From Strix aluco (lineage: Eukaryota > Chordata > Aves > Strigiformes > Strigidae): a stretch of DNA of 64,000 nt. The translations under genes and the position numbers were made by a program. Under the pieces are notes generated by a model. It did no database searches, had not been told where the DNA came from, and worked only from the letters and a program-made list of their open reading frames with translations. Positions 1 to 13,700 of this stretch are shown one piece after another. The stretch spans positions 8,120,632 to 8,184,631 of the forward strand of contig NC_133933.1 in assembly GCF_031877795.1 (NCBI RefSeq), given 5' to 3'. Position 1 is the first letter of the stretch, and the number at the start of each line of letters is the position of its first letter.

Positions 1-3000
1 GGTTAGAAAGCAAGACAAGGACCTCTTACTATCAACACTGGTCACAAGAAGCAGGACTGAGATTTCCCATCTTGTGTCCTGATGTTAAAGAGCAAACATC
101 TGACACTTTATACGCCGAGAACTGCTCGGCTTACAGGCTAAATAATATAATTGTGCAATTACTTAATTGTATAATCTGGAAGCAAACCTTCAACCAGAGG
201 CTGTGCAAACAGCCTTGCATTTTATTTTATCCTAGCTTTCAAAAAGAACCTCTTGCATATTGTGGCTTATTATTAATACATAAGAGCACATATATTCCAC
301 TTCTATTTACTTTAGGACAAATTCAGCATAATACTACATTTACTTAAAAATTATTCAAGTAGGTAGACTAAAGAACTTGACACTATTTATTGCATAGCAC
401 ATTCAGTTTTCTCAGGCTGTCAAACCCATCAGACCCAAAAACTCCTCCAAGAAAGGTGGTTGGTGAGAAGACTAGAGCCCACGTCCCCCTGTTAGCCAGC
501 AGGAAACCCAAATGGGAGGCAGAAATTTGAAGCCCATCTTCAGAGTCTTTTACTGCTCACAGAAGTTCACGCTGAGCACAGTAAAATCTCTGTACATCAA
601 CGAGAAGACCGCAGTTCACAAGTGAAAATACGTGCACTTTTCAAAACACAAACTGAAGGGACCCACAGAAATACTGACTACTGACAATCAGTTCCTCCTG
701 TAGTCTCCTACAGTTTTAAAAGGCACAAACTGAAAAAAAAAAAAAAACCAAACTGAAAAAAACCCACCCCATTAAAATGTTTCTGGCCCTCACCAAAAAG
801 ATTAAGGGAAGTTTTCAGGATTCTTAGTTTTGGTGCTACCCAAGCCTGAACTCAGGACAAATGGAGGCACGTTACAAACAATAAAAAACATATATCCAGA
901 GCCCTTTAAAGAAAGTTGTCTAATCGTAAAATAACTTCTGAAGTATTTGAGAACAAATTAGGGGGGGAAAGAAAAAGAGGAAATAATTGGTACTTAATAT
1001 TTGTAACAGTGAACTCTAAGACAAAGAAGCAGTATTACCGCACTGAAGAATTTAGAGTATTGCAAGAACAAATGCAAATAAAAACTTTGTCTAAAAGAGG
1101 GATAACAGTACACACTAGATCATACCTCAGAGGCTTTAACTAGTTTTTTTCCTCTTTATGAACGAACTTTGGTTAAAGATTTCTCAATAAACTATTACTA
1201 GAAACACATTTTCAGTAGACCTTTATCACCTTTTGTTAACTATTCTTTCAAATAAAAAGCAAAGAACAGCACCAAAATAACTACATTTAACAACAAAATA
1301 ATACTAACCTTATCCTTCAGAAGAAAGCTGCAGTACAGGGAAAATGAACAGCTTGTGGAAACCACTGGAAAACACATTAAGACAGAACTACCTCCATATG
1401 CAGTGTTTATTGGATTATATGAAGTAACACCTGTAGCTGAAAGCTTCTTAGGCAGTTGCAGTCTTCATGGATGTTATTTTTTCAGTGTATGTGTGTGTGG
1501 TTTGCCTTGATCCATTTTCTTTTAAACCAGGGAAGAAGGAGCTCCATGTCTACATGGGTGTTTTTATGGGTGCATGGTTAATAAACGTTCCTGAAAACCT
1601 GACTGTAATAACCACACAGTCAGTGTTCCAGGGGAGGGAAAACAGCTCTGTAAGATATGGAAAGTCAAATACAAACCTAAGGGGATCTTTATAGTAGAAT
1701 ATATCATACAAGTCTTACTGTAATTGAAGATTATAAATATAGACCTTATCCACAATGGTTTATTTTGCTGTCCTTTAGTCTTATGAAAAAAAGACTAATT
1801 CATGTTCTAAGTAAAAAAGGAACTGATGTTGATGTTGTAATTGCTGAGTGTGTAGAAGTGTGATTTAAATAGTTAGAGAGTGAAAACAGATGGAGGAAGC
1901 GTGGCACATAAGGTATGCTCTTCTATTTTTCCTCTTTCAATTAATAGTTCCTTGTTCTAGGCCTGATCTCTTCTCTTGTGCTAGTATTCAGGATACATGC
2001 CTCTTCCCTTCCACACCTTCTGAAAAATTAGGCTGACCTCATCATCTACGATAGACTTGTAGTTGCTTTCTAATACTGAATTCGCTTGGACCAGATCTAT
2101 TTAGTATCTCTAGAAACTGTAGTGATGTAAAACTAACCTTTTGTTTCTCATACAAACACCTATTACAGTAGTCCTCGCCACCTTGTCTCAACTCCAGTAG
2201 CTCTCTCCCTAGTGACTTACCTGACTCAATTCAAGGGTCGTGACAATTGTCATCATCGCATGCACAGTTCCTAAGGTCAGATTGCTGGTGGCATTCAGGT
2301 ACCTACTTTGATTTTCAAAAGCACTGCCATGAGTTAGGAAACCAAGTGTCTTTGAAAACTATCCCCATAATAACCCTGGTCACCAGTCCATCCCTTGTGA
2401 AAAGCTTATCAGAGAGAAGGGTCTGTGAAATTTACTGTTTTTCTTGTCGGGCTGACAAGACTGACTAGAGCACATTGACCCTGGAATGTAAAGCTAATTA
2501 CTGATGTCAAGAAATGCATGAGAACTCGACTAAAAAGAATAACAGTTTGGAGTCACTGCCAGTACCAGTCTCAGGCAAATGAAAGCATTTACAGCAGGAA
2601 ATGTAGGTAGAGTGGCATCAGACATACACTTCCAATCTTCCCCTTTCTGCCAAGAAGCAGACACCTACAAACCCTTGTGATCTATCTTCAAAAGAACTAC
2701 CCATCAGGTTAGAAACACTGCTGATACAGTCTGGTACAAATATCAGAGCTCTTCCACAAATGCCCTGACTAGCATCATCTACCAGAGAAAACACCGTTCA
2801 TAGGTGGGCAGCTGTACCCTTGACTGGACACAGGGAAAAATGACGAGGTCAAAGACTGGTAAAACTTTTTAGTTTTATTAAAAATCAGCAGTTGCATCCC
2901 TCCTTTGCTAAGCTGGGCAAGTTTCTGTTGTTTGGTTGTGTGAGGTTTTTTTTCTATTTTCCTGTGCCACAGGGCATATTTGGGTGAGTTCTGAAAGCAA

Positions 3001-3549
3001 AAATAAGCAGTAACCACAAAGCAATTATCAAGGAGGCAGGCTGAACAAACAGCCTATCTTTTTGCCATGAGTCTTCCTTCCTCAGAATGACAGACCAGGC
3101 TTCGGCGATCCTGTCAGCTTGCGTGAGATACAGGAAATGCCTGCCAGAACCCGATTTCCTCTGGATGTCTTAAATGGACGTGATGATGAGGTCCCTGCCA
3201 GCCTGCTGCCCCTGTAGGGATGTGTTTTCTTTATGGTAAGCAATATTAAAGCAAAGGACCTTCAGGCTCATTAGCTCAGATACAGGCATAATTAAGCAGA
3301 ATTGAAAAGAAGCTTTAACTCCAGATTCATGTTTAGACTGAAGAGATCTGAATAAGAATTCTTAAGAATAAGGCACCTTTTTAGATCTACAAACAGAATT
3401 TTAGTAGTTTTTAAGTTTACTTGCTCTCAGAAACATCACTGTGCAACAGGAGTCATCTCCACACAGAATCTTACATTAACTTTCAACTCCTGCTTCAAGT
3501 TTAAGATTTAGAAGTTTGATACATAGTCACACAAAAAAGGTAAACTGAC
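1..3549. other. Sequence downstream of PLEK, no gene seen
   Basis: AT-rich unique sequence beyond the likely poly(A) site of PLEK. No open frame here resembles a known protein and none has convincing splice context. An A-rich run lies at about 733-762. A possible later poly(A) signal for PLEK (minus-strand AATAAA) lies at 2874-2879, so part of this stretch could be an extended 3' UTR. Confidence 0.6.
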
Positions 3550-3566
3550 CCTGTCGAATAACAATG

Positions 3567-3572
3567 TTTATT
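3567..3572 (-). terminator. PLEK: Candidate PLEK poly(A) signal AATAAA
   Basis: Canonical hexamer on the minus strand about 1.01 kb after the stop codon. A T-run followed by GTGTG lies about 23-38 bases downstream, fitting a downstream U/GU element. Cleavage would fall near 3550. This rests on sequence signals only. Confidence 0.5.
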
Positions 3573-4362
3573 TCAGTTACAGCAAGCATAAGGTTTCTTT
3601 TATGTTACTAAGGCACAGAACCGAGGACCGAGTATGTTGCTGGAGATTAAAAAAGAGAAAGAAAAACCTAAACTTCAATTCAAGTAACCAACCCATGGAT
3701 CCTTCCTCTTCTCCTGCAAGATTCTTAATTCAAATACAAGTCAAATACAGCAGTACATGACACCCTGGCAACTGCTTTGGAGATCTAAATGAAGAGAAAC
3801 AATGGTCCTAGAGAAGATTCTTGTTGAGAAATTTAGCAAAGGTCAAAATCAGGTGATAAAGAAGTTGAACTGAGATTGCTTCATGTTTGAAATACCGTGG
3901 GAAGAGACTTTTCCTACATGGAAGCTCATACCGCTCTCATTGATTTGTACTTGCTTTTTGCATGGTGCCTCCATAGTCATTTGTATTCTTCCCTTCCTTA
4001 ACACTGCAGGATTATAAAGGAGTGGATTAGGTTTCCAAGTGAGTTGACTTCTTTCCTTAAATCCATGGCATTGCTTGTGTAGGTGAACAAGGCAGTAGAA
4101 AGATCACTGGCTGGTAAAGAAGAAAGTGTAAAGTTTGTCTTGGGAAGACTTTGAAATATCTGAAGATACTGAACCACAACATAGGCTGAATGGTAGGTGA
4201 CTAGTTGAGTTCCTCACAGCCAGTGACGTGACTCTGTCCTTTGTTAATGGTGAATTCTCATTATCAGCTGTGGCAACAGGGAAAGGTATAAGGTACAGCC
4301 TTCCCAAGGGAGACTGATTACTCTAAGAAGCACACACTAATATGGCATGTTCTATGCTATAA

Positions 4363-4386
4363 TTTAGTAAAATATTTAGTAAAATA
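4363..4386. repeat. 12-bp AT-rich tandem duplication
   Basis: TTTAGTAAAATA occurs twice head to tail (4363-4374 and 4375-4386). It lies in the likely PLEK 3' UTR and makes a short AU-rich stretch in the mRNA. Confidence 0.8.
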
Positions 4387-4585
4387 TTACCATAACACAA
4401 GTGGAAAATGTTAGTTTGTTAGTGCCCACTATAGAATTGAAACTTACTATGGACCCTCACCCCCACCCTCAAGCCTTAGAATGCCTTTCTGAATGATTTT
4501 GGTTTCTCTTGATGAAATGCCAAAATTCCTGTTTTGTTTTGAGTAATGAATTTCAGTTGTCTGTCTTCTTGCTGGGAGATCATCT

Positions 4586-4725
4586 TCATTTTCCAGTCCT
4601 AGCAACTGCCTGAATTGCTCTGATCCACTCTGTACGCTCTGCAGATGAGGCTGCTTGCAAGTAATAGTGGATTTCATTTGCTGTGATGATTTCAAAGAGG
4701 ATGTTGTCAACATCATACTTCTTGG
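4586..4725 (-). CDS. PLEK: PLEK coding exon 9 with stop
   Basis: Encodes the end of PH2, residues 309-353, ending WIRAIQAVARTGK followed by TGA at 4586-4588. The C-terminal helix with the conserved Trp (ERTEWIRAIQ) and the ending RTGK match human pleckstrin. The acceptor is TTCCCTGTAG. The longer open frame over this exon is in a different frame and is a shadow. Confidence 0.96.
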
Positions 4726-7700
4726 CTACAGGGAAGAAATGAGGAAGTCAGCTATGAGAGACTAAAATCTTGTATTTACAATGTTTCTTCCCTTACACAC
4801 TGTAAGGGGATTTTCTTCCTTCCTACAGCTGTGCCTGATCAGGCCTTCGCAAACAGATTGCAAGATTGGGTCCATGAGATAGGTCTCTCTCTTGGAGAAA
4901 CAACCCATGAATTTTGCACATTTCACCTTCAAGAGTCTCTTGAGTTAATTAATCTCCAATCATGGAAAGATCTGCAATCCTGCAGACAGGTCATATTCCC
5001 CAAACCCTCCCGTGCCTTGCCAGCTACAAAACCAAACTCCGGTTCTTTTCATGTCTGCCCACACAGCCTACACAGGTGCTGAGGTGCCAACAGACCTTCT
5101 TGCTGGGTATGATAGTCTGCCTCTCCCGTGGAGAGGAGAATGCACAGAATGAGTGTTTCTTGTTCCTTGCAGCAATGCTTAACCATTGCTCTTCCCACAG
5201 CTTCTAATTTTGGGAGGGAACAGAACATGAACAGTAATAATTTTTTGGCATAACCATTTCTAACGTAAAGCTTCCATCCCAAAATCGTCAACTAAAAAGA
5301 GCAAACTCAGCTTACTTTGTCTAAGGCCAGTTATCCTAACATAGGGATGGCGTCATCCTTTTGACAAGTCTTTTCTAAACAACTGACAAAACACAAGATT
5401 CCCTGTTGCTACCTTTACCACAGTATCTTCCTCCAGTAATTAAGACAGCAATAGAGAGACTAGTTACTAGAAGAATTACTGAACCATCACACATAGATTG
5501 CTTTTGAGGAAAAGCCATTTGTGATTTCAGGCAGATTGAAAGATTGTACTAAAAAACTTATTACACAGCTCATGCAATGGTTCCTTACAGTCTGGCATAT
5601 CTTCCACTGCTGTCACCACGCAGCCTCTCAAGTGAATTGCTCCTAGTGGTTCTTCTCCCTGGTGAGGATGTAAAATCAAGATGAAATGCAACACTTCTGA
5701 AACTGTTCACGTGTTAATATCTGGCTACAACTCAAGAATGAAAACAAAAATATTTGCTGACTTAGTGTGGCACCTGGGAAACCAGGGGATCCTCAGTCTG
5801 TGTGTGACATGGAGGGTGGGGGGTGTGGTAGGGGGGAGACCTGAAAATAAATAGTAAATCTCTTTTGGGATTTGGAATTCAGGATTTGCAGAGTATTTCG
5901 CATGTCCTGAACAAAGGTACAAGAAGAATATAAGCCTGTGCCAACTACAACCTTTCTTTTGATGTCACAGTGAATAGAAAAAAAGATGAGATAGAAAAAG
6001 AGTTGAACTTAGAAGCATTCTTGCCAAGTAGCAGGAGCAGCTATACCCTTATTTACAATGTGGCCTCTTGTGCACTTCAGGACTGTGATAGTCAAAGAAT
6101 GGGTGAAGACATATTTTTGTTGGTGTATATTTCAAAGAAGCAGTCCCTATAAGCTGACACACCTCAGCCCTTTGGGAGGGGAAAGGCAAGCTGGGACCAG
6201 GGAGGTCAGAAACTCCTCAGTGTTGATTCTCCAGTGTGTCTAGGCTGCCTCTGTCAAGGGGGACAGGCACAGCATAAAGCACCTGTAACCCACAGCTGCA
6301 CGGCTCCTGTAGCAATGCAGGATGAAATAAAACCTGTGAGCTGAATCCACCTGAATGTCAGCTTTTGGGGGGCAGGTTTTGCCTGTGGCAACGCTCCTTC
6401 CTTTCTTAGGGCAGAGTATGGCCCATTAGAATTACACAAGAAATGGAACACCATGTCTCAGCCTGACACAGAAAATACCTCAATTATAAACTGCAAAATG
6501 TATTGTGTTCATTTGCACTTATGACCTTGCTCATTTTAATCAAGTGAGGGCACACATTAATTCTAATCAATCACAGATAAGAGGTGAGAGCACAGTTCAG
6601 TGTTAGCTGCTCCCAGGTAGCCCCAGAAACCAGCCTTCAGTCTGCTTTTCCAGAGGATGGCTAGGCCACGTGAGCACAAACAGCCCTGCTGTCCTGCTTG
6701 GTCTTCCCTATCACACATTCTCATGCAAATACACCATTCAGATATTTCTACAAAGCATTGGCTTTAAAACAAACAGGGAAATAAACAAATGTCTCTTACT
6801 CCGGCAGGATCATAGTAATGAAGATACGCAGGGTCCTCTCTCAAAACAAACTTTCTCACTTTCCAGTTCTTCCTCCGATGTCCCTAGGAAAATTCAAAAC
6901 CAGGAATGTCGTGAACTCCTTTGCCTGCAAGCGCTTACAGTCAGCTTACCCACACATGAGAGAACAGGCAAATACAAAAGGGGAAAAGCTGAATATTTTG
7001 GACAGGAAATATTCACTGGAGTAGGACTTGAACCTAGCCTTTCTGCATCCCACTGTTTTACACAACCAGGCTATCACACGGCTTTCTATTTTTGATTTTT
7101 GTACAAAGCAGAACAGCTTCAACATGTGAGATTCCCCTAAACACATCTCATAGTCTGGTAGTTATGACGTTCACATGAGGTCTATCAGAACTGGGTTTAA
7201 ATGTTTGCCAGAAAACATGGCTGCAAAATGTCTTGCAGGAAGGTACCTTGAACTATTGGCAGGAATGAGCTGAAGGTTCTTCTATCCCTGCGAAGACAAC
7301 AACAAAAAAGGCTTATCTGGCTTAAGCACCTGGAGAGGGTTCATGGCTGAGAAGCTCAAGCAGAAATAACACCACTTCCAATATGGACGTAGATGCATCA
7401 TTGTCTGTTTTCAAGACTGAAATGATGGATGGGGAAAATCTAGATCTGATGAAAGCATTCTCAGCAGAAACAGTGATGCTTCCAAGCAGTGATCACATCT
7501 GGTCACTGAGGGTGACCAAATGCAGACTAACACTGGTGGAATGACATGAATCACTTCCTCCCAGCATTTCAAAATATTAATTTCTCAATTAGCTGTGCTG
7601 GTCGCAAGAAAGGTTTTACTAAATAGGCAGATGTGAATGTGACAGGGTAAAAGTTAGCAGAAAGATGTGTGTCTAATTTCTTCCATTGCTTTTGAGTAGT

Positions 7701-10700
7701 CTGACTGAGCGAGAGAAACACAAGCGAGCACCACCAAAAAGTTCTTAGGAACTCCTAAGGAATATTTTAACAGTGGAGGTTCAGACTTGATATTAGGGAG
7801 CATTTCTTTACAGAGAGGGTAGTCAAACACTGGAATAGGCTTTCTAGAGGCGTGGTCGATGGCCCAAGCCCATCAGTATTTAAGAGGCATTTGGACAATG
7901 CACTTACTAACATGCTTTAACCTTTGGTCAGCCCTAAAGTGGTCGGGCAGTTGGACTAGACAGATGATCGTTGCAGGTCCCTTCCAACTGAACTATTCTA
8001 TTCATTGAAGAATCCTGGTCTTGCCTTCAGCTCACTAATATCTGCTTGCAATGGCCTCAGAAAGTAAGGATCGTCCCATTATGTTCACCATATCACTTAA
8101 AGTTTTGCTGGAAAGGAAGGTATACAGTTATCTTCCATCTTACAGATGGAACAGGATCAAACATTAGTGACTGAAAGGAGACTCTTTTGCTCAGGTATGC
8201 TGAAAAAGCCTGTGAAAACTGGCAACTGAATCCAGTTGCGGGGCCAGAAGGACACTGAACTGGCAGCCTTTTTACCTGAGTTCAGTTCTGCATTGTACCA
8301 ATGACTTGTCACATCTCCTGCTTTAGCACTCTTTCCTAATTAAAACTATAAACTGTCTTATTTCATAGCAAGAGCAATAAACCTTGCAACATTGGGCAAA
8401 AGCCCTGCTGCCACGCTACAGCAAGCATTCTTTGTGCAAAGACAAGAGGGACAGACATGAAACCTGTCTAGTGTGGAGACAGCATAGGCTAGTTTCTCTC
8501 TTTAAAGCTTTTTGGTGTAAAAGAGTAATCTTGTACCCACGCAACATCATCCCAGTGACGGGATGGAACATGAGCAATACTGACCTGTTTCAGCAAGCAT
8601 CCTTGTTTGACTACTATGCCTCTGAATTCTTCTTTCAGGACCACATCATCATCACTAGAATTTCCCTCGCAGAAAAACCCACTGTCTGGCTGCGTGACCA
8701 CAAGAGAAAATTCAGAAGTTACACAGCTGCTTCATGTTTATGTACACATACAAATCTGGCTTCTCTTTGGCTTGCTTTCACCCTGGTTTTTGCCACCCAA
8801 AAAATCAACCCTTTTACTGGAAAAACCTCCCAGTGAAGTTGAGAAGCGCTCCAAGTCACCATGGAAGCCTTTCAGTGTGAGGTACGACTACACCAATGGG
8901 TCACAGGGCATCTGAAGAGAGCTGGAGCATCTGTGTATATCTCAGAGCCTCCATTCTCCGTGATTCTCGGTGTCACATTTCCTACACGATGGACAGGCTG
9001 CCTCAATCCCATGATGTCACAGGTTTTTAAATGCACAGACAGCAGTTCATATGAAGCAATGCCAGCACAGCCAATACACTCCAGCCTAGCCATCCCTACA
9101 CCCAACACACCCTTCCTCTCCCTCCATCCATCACAACCATCTAGAATTTGGGGAGAAGAAATGCTCCATCCAGGATGTCTTCTCCAACAACAAGAACTGC
9201 CCCTAGTTTATGAAATTTGCAATTTTTTTTTTACAGCTGTGATGTTGTGATGTGTGCACTGAGCCCAGGCTGTCTCAGGATCCATGCATCACATCCATTC
9301 CACACCAGATAACTGTGATGCTACTTACTGAAACCTTACACTGTTCCAGTGATGTAAATGCAGGTTACCATTTGTATGGCTTAGAGTAAACGTCTGTGCT
9401 GCCTACTCGTATGATAGCAAGTTGGACATTGACCTGCTGTGGCCTCCTGCACCACATTGGTATTGAATCAAACTGAAAACAAGCAGAGCACACATGGGCT
9501 GCTAGGAGAAGTGTCCCAGGTAGCCAGGAACTGGGATGGCCACACGGCTGCCTTCACCAGCAGTGGCTCTGCTTCCATTGCTGCACAGGTAAAGTCTGTG
9601 GGGCATATTCTAGGAAAACAAATGAAGTAATGGGAGACACATTTTGCTGAAGCTGAGTGATTCTATGTGGTAAATAGAAACAGAATTGTATTATTTATGC
9701 AGTTTACTTGACAGAAGGCATACTTAGTTGTTAGCATAAGTTCATAAACCAAATATCCTTAAAACAGTATTTGACTGCGACTGTGATATTGCAAGTTCTT
9801 CAAGTCAATCTACAGAATATGAAGCAATAAATTGAAAAGGTTGGGTAAGTTACCCAGGACAGGTATTATTGGTAGATAGTAAAAACTTTTGCTTCTCTGC
9901 TCACAAGCAAGCTCTGTGTGTGTGTGTGTACACACACACACTGAGTCAGATTTGATGGCTCTGCACAAAAATGGGTTTGTAGCTTGTGCCACTCTGAAAA
10001 GCCCTATGATGATGAATTACTCTCTTCCCTTCCACTGAACCATCAGGGGAACTGATGGCTAAATTCTGGTCACTGGTGAAATTACCAGGAACAAAGTCTA
10101 ATTTTAAAACAACCCAGCTTGATCTCAGCACTCAGTTCACACTTAGAAGGGTTCCAGAAAAAAAAAGTCCTGCTTACAAATATTAAAGTGAGCCAGTTCA
10201 TTCCACGCACCATGTAGAGACAGACAATTCACATGGATCTCTCCATTTCTGTACAACCTTTCCTCCACGACTTAAGAAACACAACAAGAAGCCTGAGAAA
10301 AGCAGACCATCAGCAAGTCTGGGATGATAAAAAAAAACCAGCATACAACACTCACAAAGTAATAGTAGGCGTCGCTGAGATCTAAGAAGGGGGTGTCTGA
10401 CAGTCCCTCAGCAGCAGCCTTGGACGTATCCCCTGCAGGCTGCAGGTAGCCTTCACTCAAGAGGGAAGAGGCAAGCATGAGACCTTCTTTGCGATTTCGG
10501 ATGGAGTTGCTAGACACCAGCCAGTCAATCACAGAGGTGCCTGTTTACAAAGGAATAAACAATATCAGCCACAAACCAAGACAAACACGAAGAAGCCTAA
10601 AAATACACAGGCAACAAGCTGACTCCATCTATTCATCAGTCCCCTGAAAGATGTTCTTAGTGACAATGCAGAGAGCTGATCTGGAAAGGTGCCTGGGTCA

Positions 10701-13700
10701 TGCAGTGAGGTACAGCCGATCCGACTGACAGCAGGGGCCAGTGCGACTCTTGAACACTGTACCTGAGGGAGAAAAGAGCTGGGAGGGGATGCTGGGCTGA
10801 GCTGGGAAGCCTGGGGAGGGGGGGTGGGGGGGAGTACAAAGGACAGCCAAGCCTGGAGAAGGCAGTCTTCCAGGCTGCTATGTTACTAACACAGTGCTGT
10901 CGAAACAGGGTGGATTTTGACTCTAGCACCCACAGATTTGACTTGGAGCAGGACAGGAGTTACAATGTGACATGGTTTGTTGATGAAAAATTCAGAAATG
11001 AATAATTCTTCTGGAGTTAAATGTTTCATGCAACTTTGTACAAAGATCTACTTCAATCTTTCTGGCACTGGTTAAATGTCTTCCTCCTCTCTTGCTTACC
11101 ATGGCCATAACAGAACACTTTTTCAAGCGTCATCCTTTAAGCACCTCCTGTGTTGGTCAAGAAAACATCTGCCAGGCTTCTTCTCAAACTTCTCTGTGCT
11201 CTACAGAGCTTAGAGCTGTTTCATATATCTTTAGTCTCTCGGCCCTGTGCTCCCTTTATTGTACGGAAAAGAGGGACAAGATCTCCTTACCTGTAAAGCA
11301 GTGATTGAACACTTTTTTATCTTTTTCCAGCTTCAATTCCTTTATTCCCTTTTCAGGATCCTTCATTGAGAGGTACAAAGCACTGTGCATACAAAGAACC
11401 ACAGAAACTGTTAGCAAATAAAAGGATTTAGCCAGTTCATACAATAACACCATTGTCATTCACGGGGTCTTCAAATTTTTCTGGTATATTACTCTCTCTG
11501 CAGAGCTATAGCATGGCTTAGTTTAATCTCTTGAAAAATGTACATTGCAAAGCCTTCAGGCCTCACTACATCACTGTCATAGCTGCAGGAGCAGATGGGG
11601 GGAGTGCACAAACAGCTCACCACACCCCCATATTTTGAGAATGGAACAACTTGTGGTGACTGTAGTGTGAACAGAGGAACACTCACTGCTGAGGCACTTT
11701 CACAGGGCCCCACAGCCTCCGTGCCAATAGAGGAGCTCACTGCCTTGCACTGTGTTTCCCCAAAGGTCTTTGGCCGAGCAGAAAAACTTGTCATTGTGAC
11801 ATCTCCAAAGCCTGCATGCTCTCAGAGACCCTAAGTAACCTCAGTGAACCCTGGTGTGACTTCCTTCCTCCCACGTGCTTTTCAGTTGCTTAGAACTCTA
11901 ATTCCTTGGAGCTCCAGAATGACAAGAAGGATGAATATTAAATGTCACAGGCTAAGTCCTTTGGTCTGTTAGTCAGGGTGATCCTCTGCTGAAGCCTGTG
12001 AAGTCAGATTTAGCAGGATCTTGGCCCTGTGCAGTTTTACTGTCTTGTAAGCAGCACTGCAGGCTCATTTGTATCTTGCTCAGAGGCAAAAAAAAAAAAA
12101 AGTTGTCCTTAATTTTTTAAAAGTACTGGCAAACAGATGGTTTCCTGTGTGTGCCCTTTATCTCTTCTTCTCCCTTTGCCAGTTCCAAGTTCTTTGGCAG
12201 GCATCACTCTCCCCTCACCATCCAAAAACTAGGCTAACATCAGTGTTTCTTTGGAGAGCAAACAAAAGGTTTAAAATATTTTTGCAATAAATTATATATC
12301 GTATAAAAATGCCTCCCCTGGAAGAATCACACTTTGGCTGGGATCTCCTCTTGCACTGCAGTGTGCGCAGAAATCTCCTTATCAGCAAAAACCTTTGATA
12401 AATAAGCATTTTTTGGTAAAAGATGATGTATTAAAAATGACCTTCCCGGTTCTGATGGCTAGCTCATTTCTGCCACTTGCTACGCTCTGAAACTGTTAGT
12501 CATGCAGAAAGGACTCTGAGTGAAACCAGAGAGGTAGCATGGACAGACATGCTCATAGCTCTTCCAGACTGAGGTTACATATCTGGCACACTGCCTGCAG
12601 ATGGAAGTAAATGGGGGAGCAGAGCTATGACAACAAACCTCAGGTTGATTGTTTCAGGCAGTCTGATAGACTTTCTTGTGGATTTTCTGGCAAACCTTTG
12701 GCCTCCATCTATGCAACGAATTGCTTTCTTGATATCTCGTACCCAGGCATCCCTCTCCTCCAGGTAGGCAGCTTGAAAAAAGTGGTCCTGCTGCTTGGCC
12801 GCAGTGAGCTTGAAGACAAACTGGAATGATAGATTATGGTTTTTTAAAAGTTATTGTGGTGTAGCCAGTTGGGCACGATTAACCTCGTATCACCAAGACA
12901 TACAGTCCACCTGTGCCTAAGGGATGGTGGAAAATGCCTTAGAGCCACAGTTAAATTAAAAAAACCCTGAAGAGAAACATGAACAGGCAGTGCAAATAAC
13001 TGACTCCTTTTGTTATTTCCCTGAGAGCGATCCTTACATTGTCAGTACAGCCAAAGTGAGTGGCACTGATATAGCTGCTGATTTTAAGTTTTGCTGGGAA
13101 CTTCAACACAGCCTAAAGGCTGAAGTGCCCAGCCCCTGCAGGATTACAGGGGGCATAAATTTGTCTTAATCTTTATAGAGATGTGGTCAGTCTGAAGGAG
13201 GAAAAAAAACCCACATCATGTTGCTCAGCTACTGATTCACAAGGGGAGAAAAGATCACAGTCACATTGGAGAGTAGCTGAACACATTTGCAGCCTAGCAA
13301 ACCTTTAAGGGCTTGGTAGGGAGGTGATACATCCAACCCTTGGCTACACCTTATGACCACTACCTATCTAAACACACCAGTAACAATGGAAAGACTGTAT
13401 TTCCCAAAAATGAGAAAAGATCTTTTAAAGGTAGTTCTAAACAGAAAAAAATAACACCAACCTGAAAAAAAACCCCCACAAAGTTCACACTGTATGATCT
13501 CATTTTCATCCAGTGACCTTTTGGATGGAAAATCTGGATCTAATTACTCAGGCAAGAGGGTTTCCACTTCCTCTAAAATACAGTTCTCCATAAGTGGAAC
13601 TGTCATTTATTCTGTAGTTGTATTAGAATAAATACAACAGGTTCTGACTCAGCAGGCATCTAAAAATGATGGGCTAATTAGCAAGCAAACAGCATGGCTT

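Larger units (their letters stand above)
3550..4585 (-). other. PLEK: PLEK 3' untranslated region (likely extent)
   Basis: This follows the PLEK stop codon on the minus strand and has no coding character. The far end is set by a minus-strand AATAAA at 3567-3572, followed downstream by a U/GU-rich stretch (complement of about 3529-3544), the usual layout of a cleavage site. An AT-rich 12-bp tandem duplication sits inside at 4363-4386. The stop codon edge is certain. The distal edge is inferred from the signals alone, and a later AATAAA at 2874-2879 is an alternative. Confidence 0.55.

Noticed and set aside
4447-4716. 89-codon minus-strand frame over PLEK exon 9
   Set aside because: Wrong frame. 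The real exon reads in another frame and ends at 4586.
6670-7095. 141-codon plus-strand open frame
   Set aside because: Antisense shadow over PLEK exon 7. No known similarity.
8384-8836. 150-codon plus-strand open frame
   Set aside because: It runs antisense across PLEK exon 6 and adjoining introns and resembles no protein.
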